Shown piece by piece: positions 1-8,111 of a stretch of 64,000 nucleotides of DNA. The position numbers and the translations under genes are program-made. The stretch's first letter is position 1. Each line of letters starts with the position of its first letter. The notes under the pieces were generated by a model. It did not search any database. It saw nothing but the letters and a program-made list of their open reading frames with translations, and had not been told where the DNA came from. Source of the stretch: an uncultured Pseudomonadota bacterium (GTDB lineage Bacteria; Myxococcota_A; Bradymonadia; Bradymonadales; Bradymonadaceae); assembly GCA_913057905.1 (NCBI GenBank), contig CAJXPB010000002.1, positions 62,001 to 126,000 of the forward strand, given 5' to 3'.

Positions 1-367
1 CCACCGATACTTCGTCGAAGTCCCTGTCGTTGTGCCAGCGCGAATAGATGAACCACCGATTGATCCATTCGTCGGCGAACTCCTCGACGATCCAGGCGAG
101 CGCCTCCATCAGCGGCGAGTCCGGAACCAACGACGTGGCGCCCCAGTCGATGGCGTAGCGAGCAATCTTCGTCGAGTCGTTTAGCGCCCACTCGCCGCGA
201 CGAAGCACCGGCACCATCGTCTTACCGGTCAACCGTTTGAGGACCGCGTACCGGGTGACGATATTCTGGGTCTCGGGCTCACAGGGAAAGCCCACGGACC
301 CCAACATGGCCGAGGCCTTGATCGAGTATGGACTCATCGAATTGACGTACAGTGTGTACTCCGACAT
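1..367 (-). CDS. glutathione S-transferase-like protein (N-terminal part, runs off window)
   Basis: Reading leftward from an ATG at 367 gives an open frame to the window edge (122 codons seen). The start, MSEYTLYVNSMSPYSIKASA, followed by a Pro-rich loop and MVPVLRRG, looks like the thioredoxin-fold N-terminal domain of GST-like proteins: SPYS sits where the CPYC/SPFS active-site motif lies, and the VPVL segment carries the cis-Pro of the glutathione site. The following helical part (ALAWIVEEFADEWINRWF) fits the beginning of the C-terminal helical domain. A GAGG ribosome site lies inside the end of the upstream gene, which stops 3 nt before this start, so the two are probably cotranscribed. 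The C-terminus is outside the window and substrate cannot be guessed. Confidence 0.6.
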   Translation of the reverse strand, partial: MSEYTLYVNSMSPYSIKASAMLGSVGFPCEPETQNIVTRYAVLKRLTGKTMVPVLRRGEWALNDSTKIARYAIDWGATSLVPDSPLMEALAWIVEEFADEWINRWFIYSRWHNDRDFDEVSV

Positions 368-370
368 CGG

Positions 371-874
371 TCATTCCTCCCGTTCGATCAGGCGACGGCG
401 ATCCTCTTCCATGGCCATCAGGTCGTTGAGTCCAAGCGTGTAGAGTTCGGCGGCCACGCGGTCGAAGGCTCGGCAGATCTCTTCGGTCAACCCGGCGGTT
501 TCGGCCCGCTTCCAAAGCGCATCGAGCTGCTGGACCGAGCGTCGATGGTCGGGTTCGAGCAGAGCCCGCGGCATCGGGCATCGTTTGAGCGACGCACCCG
601 TCACGGGGCACCCGGCCTCCGAGCTGTCCGATGCGACGGCGAGCGCCACGGGAGCCGATGACAGTAGCGCTCGCAGGGCGTCCTCGTGGGGCCCGTCGAC
701 GACGAGCCACCGGACAGCGAGCGGATCGACCGTCAGCCGGCCACGGAGGAGCTGTCCCCCGATGCCAATCCCATCACGTTCACCGTCATCTTCGATCGGT
801 GCCTCGAGGACATCAAACGCCTCCCCGAGCGGCACGGTCGGAGCCTGGCGCAATGTCTGCAACCAGTCATTCAT
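371..874 (-). CDS. hypothetical protein, 167 aa
   Basis: The frame starts at ATG 874, 16 nt after the ABC permease stop, and ends just before the GST-like gene, so it appears to be the third gene of a four-gene minus-strand operon. The protein has no signal peptide or membrane segment. It has an acidic N-terminal half, a Cys-containing middle (CPVTGASLKRCPMP) and a charged helical C-terminus (YTLGLNDLMAMEEDRRRL). I do not recognise a family. Position in the operon suggests a cytosolic accessory protein; nothing in the sequence ties it to the transporter. Confidence 0.6.
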   Translation of the reverse strand: MNDWLQTLRQAPTVPLGEAFDVLEAPIEDDGERDGIGIGGQLLRGRLTVDPLAVRWLVVDGPHEDALRALLSSAPVALAVASDSSEAGCPVTGASLKRCPMPRALLEPDHRRSVQQLDALWKRAETAGLTEEICRAFDRVAAELYTLGLNDLMAMEEDRRRLIEREE

Positions 875-890
875 CGATATCGCTCGCTGC

Positions 891-2234
891 TCATCGGCGC
901 GTCAATGCCTCGGCCGGGTCGAGACGACTGGCGCGCAACGCGGGCAGCAGCGCCCCGAGCCAACAGGAGACGAGCGCCGCCGTAAGGGCCACCGCCACCA
1001 TCCAGCCTTCGACCAGAAAAAGGGTGTCGGGCTTGAAGGGGAAGTCGGCCACGCGGGTGGCAAAGATCCAGTCGCCCAGTCCCATCAATCCGTACCCGAC
1101 CGCCAGGCCAGCGACTCCGCCGATCAGTCCGATCACCGTCGATTCACCCAGGATGAGCCAGCGAATCTCGGCCGGCGTCGCCCCGATGGCACGCATGAGC
1201 CCGATTTCGCCGCGTCGCTCCAGCACCATTCGATAGAACGTATGCATGATATTGACCGCGGCGATGCCCAGGATCACGATCCCGATGAGATTAAAGATCA
1301 GGGTCACCACATCGATGAGCCGGCCGGCCCGGCGTGCCTGTTGGTAGTCCCCGCCGAGTTCGAGATCCATGTCGTCGGTCAGCGTGCTGACGACATCGGA
1401 GATCGCCTTGTTGCTGCCGACCCGCACAACGATGGAGTGGTAGGTGTCCTGACCTCCTTGTTCACCGAACTGGGCGTTCAGGCGTTTGACGTATTCGATG
1501 GGCATGGTGGCCCCGAGATCGATCGCCTCGGCCGAGAATCCCACGAGTCGGAGTCGACGCTCCTCGGGGTCGCCACCGCGAGCGCTGCGTCCCAGGAAAC
1601 TCCGACCGAAGACGGCCCGGGCCTCCATGCCGACGAGCATCGACTCCGAGAGGTCGGGCAACTTCGACAACGCCCCCCGGGCCCCCGACATCGAGGTCTT
1701 CAGACTGCTGTTGTAGATCTCCAGGATCCGCGGATTGGCGATCACGGGAATCGGCTGACGACACGGGTCGGCCCCCTCGCCGCAGTCCTCGACGGTGAAC
1801 GTCTGCTGCAGATCTTTAGAGACGACGTCGGCGGGAATGCCGTCGGCGACGAGTTCCAAGACAAGGTCCTGCCCGAGAATGTCGCGGCCGCCGCGCACAC
1901 TCGATGGGAAGGTGAGTTTCATCCTCGGGTACGCTGCGGTCACCCCGTCGATCTGGCGAATACGCTCGAGAGTGTCATCGTCGAGGCCGGGTTCCCCACC
2001 TCCGAGCAGGCGATTGGCCATCGACTCCGCCACGCCCATCGACCGGGGTACGACCTCGAGTTGGCGGACCGAAAAGACATCCTCCAGGACCACGCCTTTT
2101 ACGCCGGCCCCCAGGGCCGTAAACAGCAAGAGAGTGCTGATGCCCACGACGATCCCGACCGAAGAGAGGACGACGTCTCGACCGCTTCGCCGTATCGACT
2201 GGCCCACCCACTGCAGCCCTTTTCGAATACGCAC
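891..2234 (-). CDS. ABC transporter permease, MacB/LolC-E (FtsX-like) type
   Basis: The 447-aa protein starts at GTG 2234 behind AGGAGG. It has the layout of MacB/Lol-family permeases: one N-terminal membrane helix (about residues 20-45), a large extracytoplasmic domain with a Cys pair (EDCGEGADPC), then three C-terminal membrane helices (about 290-440). The end PALRASRLDPAEALTRR is the usual FtsX-domain C-terminus, and ERRGEIGLMRAIGAT is the coupling-helix motif that contacts the ATPase. The ATPase gene is immediately upstream with an 11-nt gap. Such pairs use mechanotransmission to move lipoproteins, peptides or antibiotics, or to regulate periplasmic enzymes. No adaptor protein is next to it, so the substrate is unknown. 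Confidence 0.9.
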   Translation of the reverse strand: MRIRKGLQWVGQSIRRSGRDVVLSSVGIVVGISTLLLFTALGAGVKGVVLEDVFSVRQLEVVPRSMGVAESMANRLLGGGEPGLDDDTLERIRQIDGVTAAYPRMKLTFPSSVRGGRDILGQDLVLELVADGIPADVVSKDLQQTFTVEDCGEGADPCRQPIPVIANPRILEIYNSSLKTSMSGARGALSKLPDLSESMLVGMEARAVFGRSFLGRSARGGDPEERRLRLVGFSAEAIDLGATMPIEYVKRLNAQFGEQGGQDTYHSIVVRVGSNKAISDVVSTLTDDMDLELGGDYQQARRAGRLIDVVTLIFNLIGIVILGIAAVNIMHTFYRMVLERRGEIGLMRAIGATPAEIRWLILGESTVIGLIGGVAGLAVGYGLMGLGDWIFATRVADFPFKPDTLFLVEGWMVAVALTAALVSCWLGALLPALRASRLDPAEALTRR

Positions 2235-2245
2235 ATTGCCTCCTG

Positions 2246-2938
2246 TCAGTCCCGAATCGGCTCGTCTGATCGCTTGTCGGAGACGACGCCTCCGGCCTCC
2301 AGTCGAACGATCCGCTCGGCCATGTCGGCGATGTGTTCCTCGTGGGTCACCAGCACGATGGTGACGTCGTGTTCACGGTTGAGCCGCCCGAAAAGCTCGA
2401 GCACCTCAAGGCCGGTTCGGCGGTCCAGATTGCCCGTCGGTTCGTCGCACAACAGCACGGAGGGATTTCTGTACAGCGCTCGGGCGATCGCCACGCGCTG
2501 CTGCTGTCCCCCGGAGAGCCGGGCGGGGCTGGCGGCTCCGGTGTCTTCCAGGCCGACCTGCTCGAGCAACTGCTCGGCTCGATCGCCCGCGTCGTCGCCG
2601 CCGAAAAACCCCGGCAGGCGCACGTTCTCTTCGACGGTCAGGTGTTCCAGCAGATGAAATTGCTGAAAGACGAAGCCGAAGGTCCGGTTGCGCAGGTCAG
2701 CGATCTCGGATTCGCCGAGCTGTTCGAGGTCTCGTCCGCCGACCTCGACCCGTCCAGAGTAGTCACGATCGAGGCCGCCGACGATGTTGAGAAGCGTCGT
2801 CTTTCCGGAACCGCTGGTACCGACAACTGCGATGAATTCAGCCGGGTCGACGACGAGATCGATGCCGCGAAGGGCGTGGATCTGACGGGTCCCGTCGTCG
2901 TATCGCTTGTGCAGATCAGTTGTCTCGATTCCCGACAC
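2246..2938 (-). CDS. ABC transporter ATP-binding protein, LolD/MacB family
   Basis: The 230-aa cytosolic ATPase shows Walker A (GTSGSGKTTL, about residues 41-50), the Q-loop (FVFQQFHLL), the signature LSGGQQQRVAIARAL, Walker B with catalytic Glu (VLLCDEPTGNLD) and the H-loop (VLVTHEE). The signature and GNLD end are typical of the MacB/LolD/FtsE clade. The start is GTG at 2938 with a strong GGGAGG 5-6 nt upstream. It is the first gene of the minus-strand operon and is divergent from the lipoprotein gene at 3138, so the 200-bp region between them should hold promoters for both directions. It powers the FtsX-like permease encoded next. Confidence 0.93.
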   Translation of the reverse strand: MSGIETTDLHKRYDDGTRQIHALRGIDLVVDPAEFIAVVGTSGSGKTTLLNIVGGLDRDYSGRVEVGGRDLEQLGESEIADLRNRTFGFVFQQFHLLEHLTVEENVRLPGFFGGDDAGDRAEQLLEQVGLEDTGAASPARLSGGQQQRVAIARALYRNPSVLLCDEPTGNLDRRTGLEVLELFGRLNREHDVTIVLVTHEEHIADMAERIVRLEAGGVVSDKRSDEPIRD

Positions 2939-3059
2939 CAGGTCCTCCCGAGCAACACATCTTACCGCACGACAAAACGCCGCGTGGCGCGCACCTTACG
3001 AGACGCCACTCCTCATCACAACGCGCCATCCGTACACACCTCCGGGTCGGCCTGGCTTG

Positions 3060-3073
3060 CTTCAAATTTGAAG
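3060..3073. promoter_or_regulatory. 14-bp perfect palindrome, candidate operator
   Basis: CTTCAAATTTGAAG reads identically on both strands. It lies in the divergent region between the ABC ATPase and the lipoprotein gene, about 65 bp before the ATG at 3138, with a -10-like TATAGA at 3084-3089 just downstream. No well-spaced -35 is visible. A dimeric repressor site is the simplest reading, but no regulator gene is adjacent. Confidence 0.35.
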
Positions 3074-3137
3074 ATTGCTCCAGTATAGAGGGTGGTCGTG
3101 ATTGAAAGTTGATGTCACTCGTCCACAAGGAGAATCC

Positions 3138-4079
3138 ATGGTCACGTTGAACCGGCCCCGACTTACCGTACTCGTCGCCACGCTTTTGTTCGTCGCCGGC
3201 CTCGCCTCGGGCTGTTCAAATCCAAAGGAGAAGGTCAAAAAGAAGATCACCGGAGAGGTTGAAGAGTGCCAGAACGGCAAGGGGACGTTTCACGACGTCA
3301 AGATGTCGGATGGCTCCACAAAGCGGGTCCTGCGCGCGACGTGTTCCGAGAAGATGGGCCGGGTTCAGATGCCCGACAGTCTGACCGGCAAGATGCAGGT
3401 CGGCCCCTACACGTGGCAGGTCGGCCAGGATGCGGAGACCGGGCTGTGGGTGCTCGAAGGCGTGAGTTGGTCGCCATTGGACAGCGCGCTGAATCGGATG
3501 GACCGAGACAGCGATGACCTCAACGTGATCAACTCGCTCATCTCGAATCTCGAGAAGGCCAAAGAGGAATTTCCTTCGAGCGAATGGATTCGGCTGAAGC
3601 TGTTCGAGACGCGACTCGAGGCGCGCCGGATCAAATGGAATGAGGTCGACGACATCGACCCGATGTCGCTGGGAGAGGCAGTCAACTCCCAACTCGAATC
3701 ACTCGAGAAGTGGGCGATGGACAACGACAATCCTTCGCTGGCGGCCGAGGCCCGTCTGGCGGTCGGCGATTACTACGGCAAATACATCGATTCGTTGAAG
3801 ATGCAGAAATCGTCGGTCGCCTCGGATTCCGTCGAGGTGCGGCTCAAGAAGTCGGCCGAACTCGCCGAAGAAAAGGGCAACGACAAAGAGGCCAAGGAGT
3901 ATCGCGAGGAGCTCGAGAAATTGCGCAAGGAGCGTCCCAAGAAGATCAAGGCGCTGGAAGAAAAGGTCGCAGAGGCCACCGACAAGATGTGCGAGGTCAT
4001 CATGGGGATCGAGACCGAGGGGCTCAGCGAGGAAGTCGCCGACACCGTCTCGAAGCGGCAGGCGACCCCGGACTGCTGA
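3138..4079 (+). CDS. hypothetical lipoprotein with coiled-coil C-terminus
   Basis: The ATG at 3138 is preferred over an in-frame upstream TTG (3102) because AAGGAG lies 6-7 nt before it and the protein then begins with a standard lipoprotein signal: basic MVTLNRPR, a hydrophobic core and the lipobox LASGC, predicting lipidation at about Cys25. The 313-aa product has an N-terminal region with two further Cys (EECQ and ATCSE) and the motif GPYTWQVGQDAETGLWVLEG, followed by a long charged helical part with heptad character (EYREELEKLRKERPKKIKAL). No enzyme motif is visible. It is monocistronic, convergent with the hydrolase gene, and divergent from the ABC operon. Confidence 0.75.
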   Translation: MVTLNRPRLTVLVATLLFVAGLASGCSNPKEKVKKKITGEVEECQNGKGTFHDVKMSDGSTKRVLRATCSEKMGRVQMPDSLTGKMQVGPYTWQVGQDAETGLWVLEGVSWSPLDSALNRMDRDSDDLNVINSLISNLEKAKEEFPSSEWIRLKLFETRLEARRIKWNEVDDIDPMSLGEAVNSQLESLEKWAMDNDNPSLAAEARLAVGDYYGKYIDSLKMQKSSVASDSVEVRLKKSAELAEEKGNDKEAKEYREELEKLRKERPKKIKALEEKVAEATDKMCEVIMGIETEGLSEEVADTVSKRQATPDC

Positions 4080-4097
4080 GCGCCTACACACAAAGGA

Positions 4098-4964
4098 CTA
4101 CTGGAGGAAGCCCCGGATCGACGAGGTAAAGTCGGCCGGGGCGTCTTCCATTGGGCAGTGGCCGACCCCTTCGAAGACCGACAACTCGGAATCCGGAATC
4201 ACCGAGTCGAGCAATTCGACGGCGTCCAGCGACACCAGGTGGTCCTTGTCCCCGGTGATCAGCAGCGTGGGTATCGAAACCCGATGGGCGCCCGGCAGGC
4301 GGTCGGGTTCGCTGACCATGTCGGCGCCCAGCGACAGGATGAAGTCGAGGCGATCCGGGTCCTTGAGCGGCCGCAGGTAATCCTCCATCTCTTCGCCGTC
4401 CATGCGGCTCTGACGCCACTGGATCGGTTCGTAGAGTCGCATACCCAGCCGATTGGTGCCCAGGCTCGCCAGGGGACGCGGCAGCATCTCGATGAGCTGC
4501 GAGGTCCAGGTGGGCACGCCGATCCGAATGCCCGGGCTGACCAGTACGACCCGGTCGATGGAGCGAAACCGGGGTTGTTCGCGAGCGGCGACGAACGTCA
4601 AAAGCGCGCCCAGCGAGTGACCGACGACATCGACCGACTCGTCGCCGGGAGCCACGGTCTCGAGCAGGCAATCGAACCATTCGATCAAATCGTAGATCTC
4701 GGGCCCCAGATGGGGCGACCGAAAGGTCCGGTCGCGTCCGTGGGCCGGCAGATCGGGGATGATCACCCGATAGGAATCGGCCAGCGTGTCGAGCACGCGG
4801 CGATACGCCATCCCATGGGCCATGAACCCGTGGACCATGACCACGGTTTGACCGTCTTCGGGCCCCGCCTCCAGCCAGTGAAACGATTCGTCGTGGATGG
4901 GAGAGTAGCGATAGACCGACCTCACCGAGTGGCGGGTCGTGTCGGAACCGGTACTGTAAAACAC
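4098..4964 (-). CDS. alpha/beta hydrolase
   Basis: This 288-aa protein has the complete alpha/beta-hydrolase signature: oxyanion loop VMVHGFMAHG (about residue 43), a strand ending in VIIPDLPAHGRD, nucleophile elbow VVGHSLGAL (Ser in GHSLG), acid LITGDKDHLV and the catalytic His in GVGHCPMED. Length is typical for a single-domain enzyme with a cap. There is no signal peptide. The family covers esterases, haloalkane dehalogenases, C-C hydrolases and others, so substrate cannot be assigned. The gene stands alone, convergent with the lipoprotein gene and divergent from the outer-membrane protein gene. Confidence 0.9.
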   Translation of the reverse strand: MFYSTGSDTTRHSVRSVYRYSPIHDESFHWLEAGPEDGQTVVMVHGFMAHGMAYRRVLDTLADSYRVIIPDLPAHGRDRTFRSPHLGPEIYDLIEWFDCLLETVAPGDESVDVVGHSLGALLTFVAAREQPRFRSIDRVVLVSPGIRIGVPTWTSQLIEMLPRPLASLGTNRLGMRLYEPIQWRQSRMDGEEMEDYLRPLKDPDRLDFILSLGADMVSEPDRLPGAHRVSIPTLLITGDKDHLVSLDAVELLDSVIPDSELSVFEGVGHCPMEDAPADFTSSIRGFLQ

Positions 4965-5041
4965 ACTACGTCCGTGGAGCAGATACTGAACTCGCTGGCC
5001 CCCGTCTTCGCGTTATTGTACAGAAGGCGTCACCTGAATGA

Positions 5042-5074
5042 CAAGTTTTCAATGAGATATCGGCCCAAAACTTG
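5042..5074. promoter_or_regulatory. inverted repeat upstream of outer-membrane protein gene
   Basis: CAAGTTTT (5042-5049) and AAAACTTG (5067-5074) are perfect 8-bp inverted arms separated by 17 bp, about 75 bp before the ATG at 5147. The right arm overlaps a -35-like TTGACG (5072-5077). It could be an operator or a hairpin near the transcription start. The nearest -10-like TGATAC (5092) is spaced too closely (14 bp) to call a promoter. Confidence 0.3.
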
Positions 5075-5146
5075 ACGATTTTCGGGGGTGTTGATACCCA
5101 CGAACCAAGAGTCTGGTGGCTTGATTGGGTGATGCAGAGGATCGAA

Positions 5147-6103
5147 ATGGCGCGGACGAGACACACCCTGGCGGGGCTGGCGACAGCGGTGCTGTGCGCG
5201 ACGATCACGCTGTTTGCCGCGCCCACGCCGGCCGTCGCCGCCGACTACGACATCAACCTCTCGCGGTTCGCCGATTTCGACCGCCCCAGCAACAATCCCT
5301 GCGCGCCGCAGGTCTGCGGAGAGGCCGACCCGAACAATGCCCTGTTCAACGACCTGGTTCGCGACTTCGGCCAGGTCATGGCTCCGGCGCTGGCGGCTCC
5401 ATCCAAGACGCTCGGTCAGGCCGGGTTCGCCGTGCAGTTGATCCCGGGGATGAGCATCATTCCCGCCGAGGAACGCCACTGGCAACTCGCCGTGCAGCAA
5501 AACTCGTTTCCCCGCAATTCCGACGGAAGTCTCCCGCAGGACCCGACCAATGCCGATCCCGGGCCCGGGCCGGTGCTTTTTACGCCGCAGGTGATGATAC
5601 GGAAGGGCCTGCCCTTCTCGTTCGAGATCGCGGGGACGTTCTCCCACATCGCCAAGAGCAGCATGTTTACCGTGGGAGGCCAGCTCAAATGGGCACTCTT
5701 CGAGGGATTCGAGAAATGGCCGAACATCGCGGTCCGCGGAACGGTCAACACGCTGGTCGGCTCCCGAGACCTGCAGATGGTGACGGCCGGCGGCGACGTC
5801 TCGATCTCGAAGTCGTTCGCCATCGGCAGCACGTTTGCGATGACCACCTACGCCGGGTACCAGAACCTGAATGTCTTCGGCTGGTCCCGGCTTTTGACCA
5901 CACGGCCTCAAGATCCGAGGCCGCCGCAGGAGATCAACGGTGAAACCTACAACCCCCTGTTTGCATTCGAGTCCCGTCACCGCATGATCCACCGTGGGTT
6001 CGGGGGCATCCGCTTCGACTTCTGGGCCTTCGACCTCCTGGGCGAAGCGGTCATCGGCGAGGGGATCTACCAGGTGAACCTGTCGGCGGGTCTCAACTTC
6101 TGA
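5147..6103 (+). CDS. predicted outer-membrane beta-barrel protein
   Basis: The ATG at 5147 has AGAGG 6 nt upstream and gives a clean Sec signal (MARTRHTLAGLATAVLCAT followed by an Ala-rich APAVA-type cleavage region). The mature protein of about 285 residues alternates polar and aromatic or hydrophobic residues and ends in YQVNLSAGLNF, a typical C-terminal beta-strand with terminal Phe recognised by the Bam complex. An N-terminal segment contains a Cys pair (NPCAPQVCG). Family identity is not recognised. It is transcribed toward the zinc-ribbon protein gene 26 nt downstream, possibly in one operon. Confidence 0.7.
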   Translation: MARTRHTLAGLATAVLCATITLFAAPTPAVAADYDINLSRFADFDRPSNNPCAPQVCGEADPNNALFNDLVRDFGQVMAPALAAPSKTLGQAGFAVQLIPGMSIIPAEERHWQLAVQQNSFPRNSDGSLPQDPTNADPGPGPVLFTPQVMIRKGLPFSFEIAGTFSHIAKSSMFTVGGQLKWALFEGFEKWPNIAVRGTVNTLVGSRDLQMVTAGGDVSISKSFAIGSTFAMTTYAGYQNLNVFGWSRLLTTRPQDPRPPQEINGETYNPLFAFESRHRMIHRGFGGIRFDFWAFDLLGEAVIGEGIYQVNLSAGLNF

Positions 6104-6129
6104 ACACACCACGGTCTACGAGGTATTCG

Positions 6130-7320
6130 ATGAACATTCGGTGCCCCGAATGCTCCACGGAGTTCGATGTTCCCGATAAATCCGAAGACGCGTCGCCCCG
6201 GGAGGTCTTCTGCCCGGGATGCGGCCACGGCTTCGAGTTCGACGGCGCGGGCGGTCAAAACCGGAACAAGACCCAGTTGGGGGCGATGGGTCACATCGAC
6301 GCCGAGGAGGACGCCCCGGAGGCGACTTCGAACGAATCCACGACCGACACCGGCCCCGATAAAACCCAGATAGGCACACCGGCCGGCAAAATCCCCTCCC
6401 CGGGTCAAGTCGCCGATGACGCCCCGGAGCCGACCGATGAATCCGCGGATCGTACCGACGACGCCGATTCGATCCCCGAGAGCACGTCCCCGGACTACAA
6501 CCCGTTTCCGCACGCCAAGGAAGACGTGTCGACATCGCCCGGCCGCCCCACGCCCGGTCAAGAGGAGCCGAAGACCGACGACCAGCAGGACAACCCGTCG
6601 GACCCGAGCTTCGGGGCCGTCGAAGCCGAGTCCGGAGAGTCGAGCACCGCAACCCCCTCGACATCGAACTCCTCTGCACCCGTCGACTCGGGGGGTTCAG
6701 CCGAGGAAGACGACTTCTGGTCGTCGGACTCCGGGGACGAATACGATGCGTTTTCCCCGGACACCGGCATGGATCCGTCGTTCGACGAGGACCGGGAGTT
6801 CTTCGACCCGGACGCACCGGGCTCACGCACCGGCGGCTCTCGGAACGAGAAGTCTCAAAAGGAGCCGTCCCAGCCGGACGGCGGGGCCAATAGCCCTAAA
6901 CCGGGAGGAGCACCCGGGTCGGTCCGGAACCAATCCGCGTCAAACTCCAACTCGGGTTCTTCGTCGAGCAGCCAGCCACCAAAGCAGCCGCCTTCGCCGG
7001 GCCTCCGTTCGGACAGCAAGACGACGTCGACACGGACGACACCCGGCAGCCAGAGTCAGACGTCGACGTCTTCGGAGGATGGGGACGATCGTTCGTGGAC
7101 GGGCGACAAGGAGCCGGCGGTCCGCTCGGGGAATTCGACGTCCCTGGCCCAGAAGGTCGCCCATCTGGCGTTGATCGTCCTGTTGGTCGTCAACGGCTTG
7201 CTCGGCTGGGTCGCCTACAAAAACGACTGGATGATAGACTTCGTGAAATTCGAGCAGATGCTCGAGGTCGCCTTCGAAGGGGGCACCTACGAGCCCCGGG
7301 AGGAATGGCTCAAGGAATGA
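6130..7320 (+). CDS. zinc-ribbon protein with long disordered region and C-terminal membrane helix
   Basis: The 396-aa protein opens with a zinc ribbon (CPEC at residues 5-8 and CPGC at 28-31), the MJ0042-type finger common at the start of Myxococcota regulatory and motility proteins. Residues about 50-335 are Ser/Pro/Asp/Glu/Thr-rich and almost certainly disordered, with repeated PTPGQ/TPS-type segments. One membrane helix (ALIVLLVVNGLLGWVAY, about residues 346-362) precedes a short charged tail. The start has GAGGT 5 nt upstream. Topology is probably cytoplasmic N-terminus with a single anchor. Its stop overlaps the next start in ATGA, so the two products are translationally coupled and probably act together. 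Confidence 0.75.
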   Translation: MNIRCPECSTEFDVPDKSEDASPREVFCPGCGHGFEFDGAGGQNRNKTQLGAMGHIDAEEDAPEATSNESTTDTGPDKTQIGTPAGKIPSPGQVADDAPEPTDESADRTDDADSIPESTSPDYNPFPHAKEDVSTSPGRPTPGQEEPKTDDQQDNPSDPSFGAVEAESGESSTATPSTSNSSAPVDSGGSAEEDDFWSSDSGDEYDAFSPDTGMDPSFDEDREFFDPDAPGSRTGGSRNEKSQKEPSQPDGGANSPKPGGAPGSVRNQSASNSNSGSSSSSQPPKQPPSPGLRSDSKTTSTRTTPGSQSQTSTSSEDGDDRSWTGDKEPAVRSGNSTSLAQKVAHLALIVLLVVNGLLGWVAYKNDWMIDFVKFEQMLEVAFEGGTYEPREEWLKE

Positions 7321-8111
7321 CGACTCCCCTGGACCGAGTGCGCAACCGCTACCGGTCTCGCATCCGCCAGCTCGATCGACTGCCGGACATTGGAATGCAG
7401 GCGGCGGCGCTGCGCGAAGCGGTCACCGAGCGCACACCTCACCAGGCGATCGTGTGGCTCGACGAACTCGTCCGCGGCGCGCTGTGGGGCCATCGCCCCG
7501 AGATGTCGATCGTCGTCGCGCTCGCCCACTGGTTGATCGAACGGGACCGAGACGACGAGGACTACGCCTTCTTCGAGGCCGTCTACCGGACCTGCCACGA
7601 GCACGACATTCAGACCCTGCTCTTCCTTTTGCGCGACCCGCCGCCTCACCGCGAGCTCCCCGACCCTTCGGACCTACCCGATATCCGACTGCCGCTGGAC
7701 CGAGACGATATCACGGTCGGAGAGCGGCGAGCCCTGGCCCGTGGGTCGGATCGCGATGTGCTGGACCGCCTCGTCATGGACCCCGATCCGAAGGTCCTGG
7801 ACGTCCTCCTCGGGAACCCGTCGATCACCCAGACCGAGGTACTCCGGGTCGCCTCACGCCGGCCGACGACCGCGCACCACCTGCGCACGGTGGTCAGCCA
7901 CCTCGATTGGTTGCAACTGCCCGAGGTCCGAAAGGCGATCCTTCTGAATCCTTACTCCCCGACCGGGATTTCACTGAAATTGCTGCCCACGCTGGGCATC
8001 CACGAACTCCGGCGGGCCTCTTTCGGGTCGGATCTCCACCCGATGGTCATCGAGGCCGCCGAGCTGCTGGTCGACCTGCGCGAGACCCGCACCTACCCCT
8101 GGGAGGTCTGA
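7317..8111 (+). CDS. hypothetical helical protein coupled to the zinc-ribbon protein
   Basis: The ATG at 7317 overlaps the upstream stop by 4 nt (ATGA), strong support for this start and for translational coupling. The 264-aa soluble protein is Asp/Arg/Leu-rich. Its second half reads like helical-repeat units (LDRLVMDPDPKVLDVLLGNP; EVLRVASRRPTTAHHLRTVV), similar in style to HEAT or leucine-rich-variant repeats in which each unit carries a DP or NP turn. No catalytic motif is seen. Its 3' end overlaps the 3' end of the convergent phosphomannomutase gene by 19 bp. Confidence 0.7.
   Translation: MTTPLDRVRNRYRSRIRQLDRLPDIGMQAAALREAVTERTPHQAIVWLDELVRGALWGHRPEMSIVVALAHWLIERDRDDEDYAFFEAVYRTCHEHDIQTLLFLLRDPPPHRELPDPSDLPDIRLPLDRDDITVGERRALARGSDRDVLDRLVMDPDPKVLDVLLGNPSITQTEVLRVASRRPTTAHHLRTVVSHLDWLQLPEVRKAILLNPYSPTGISLKLLPTLGIHELRRASFGSDLHPMVIEAAELLVDLRETRTYPWEV

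Noticed and set aside
585-2657. 690-residue open frame on the plus strand opposite the ABC transporter
   Set aside because: It is antisense to two genes with complete family motifs, is rich in Arg/Pro/Gly as expected of a high-GC shadow frame, and has no recognisable domain.
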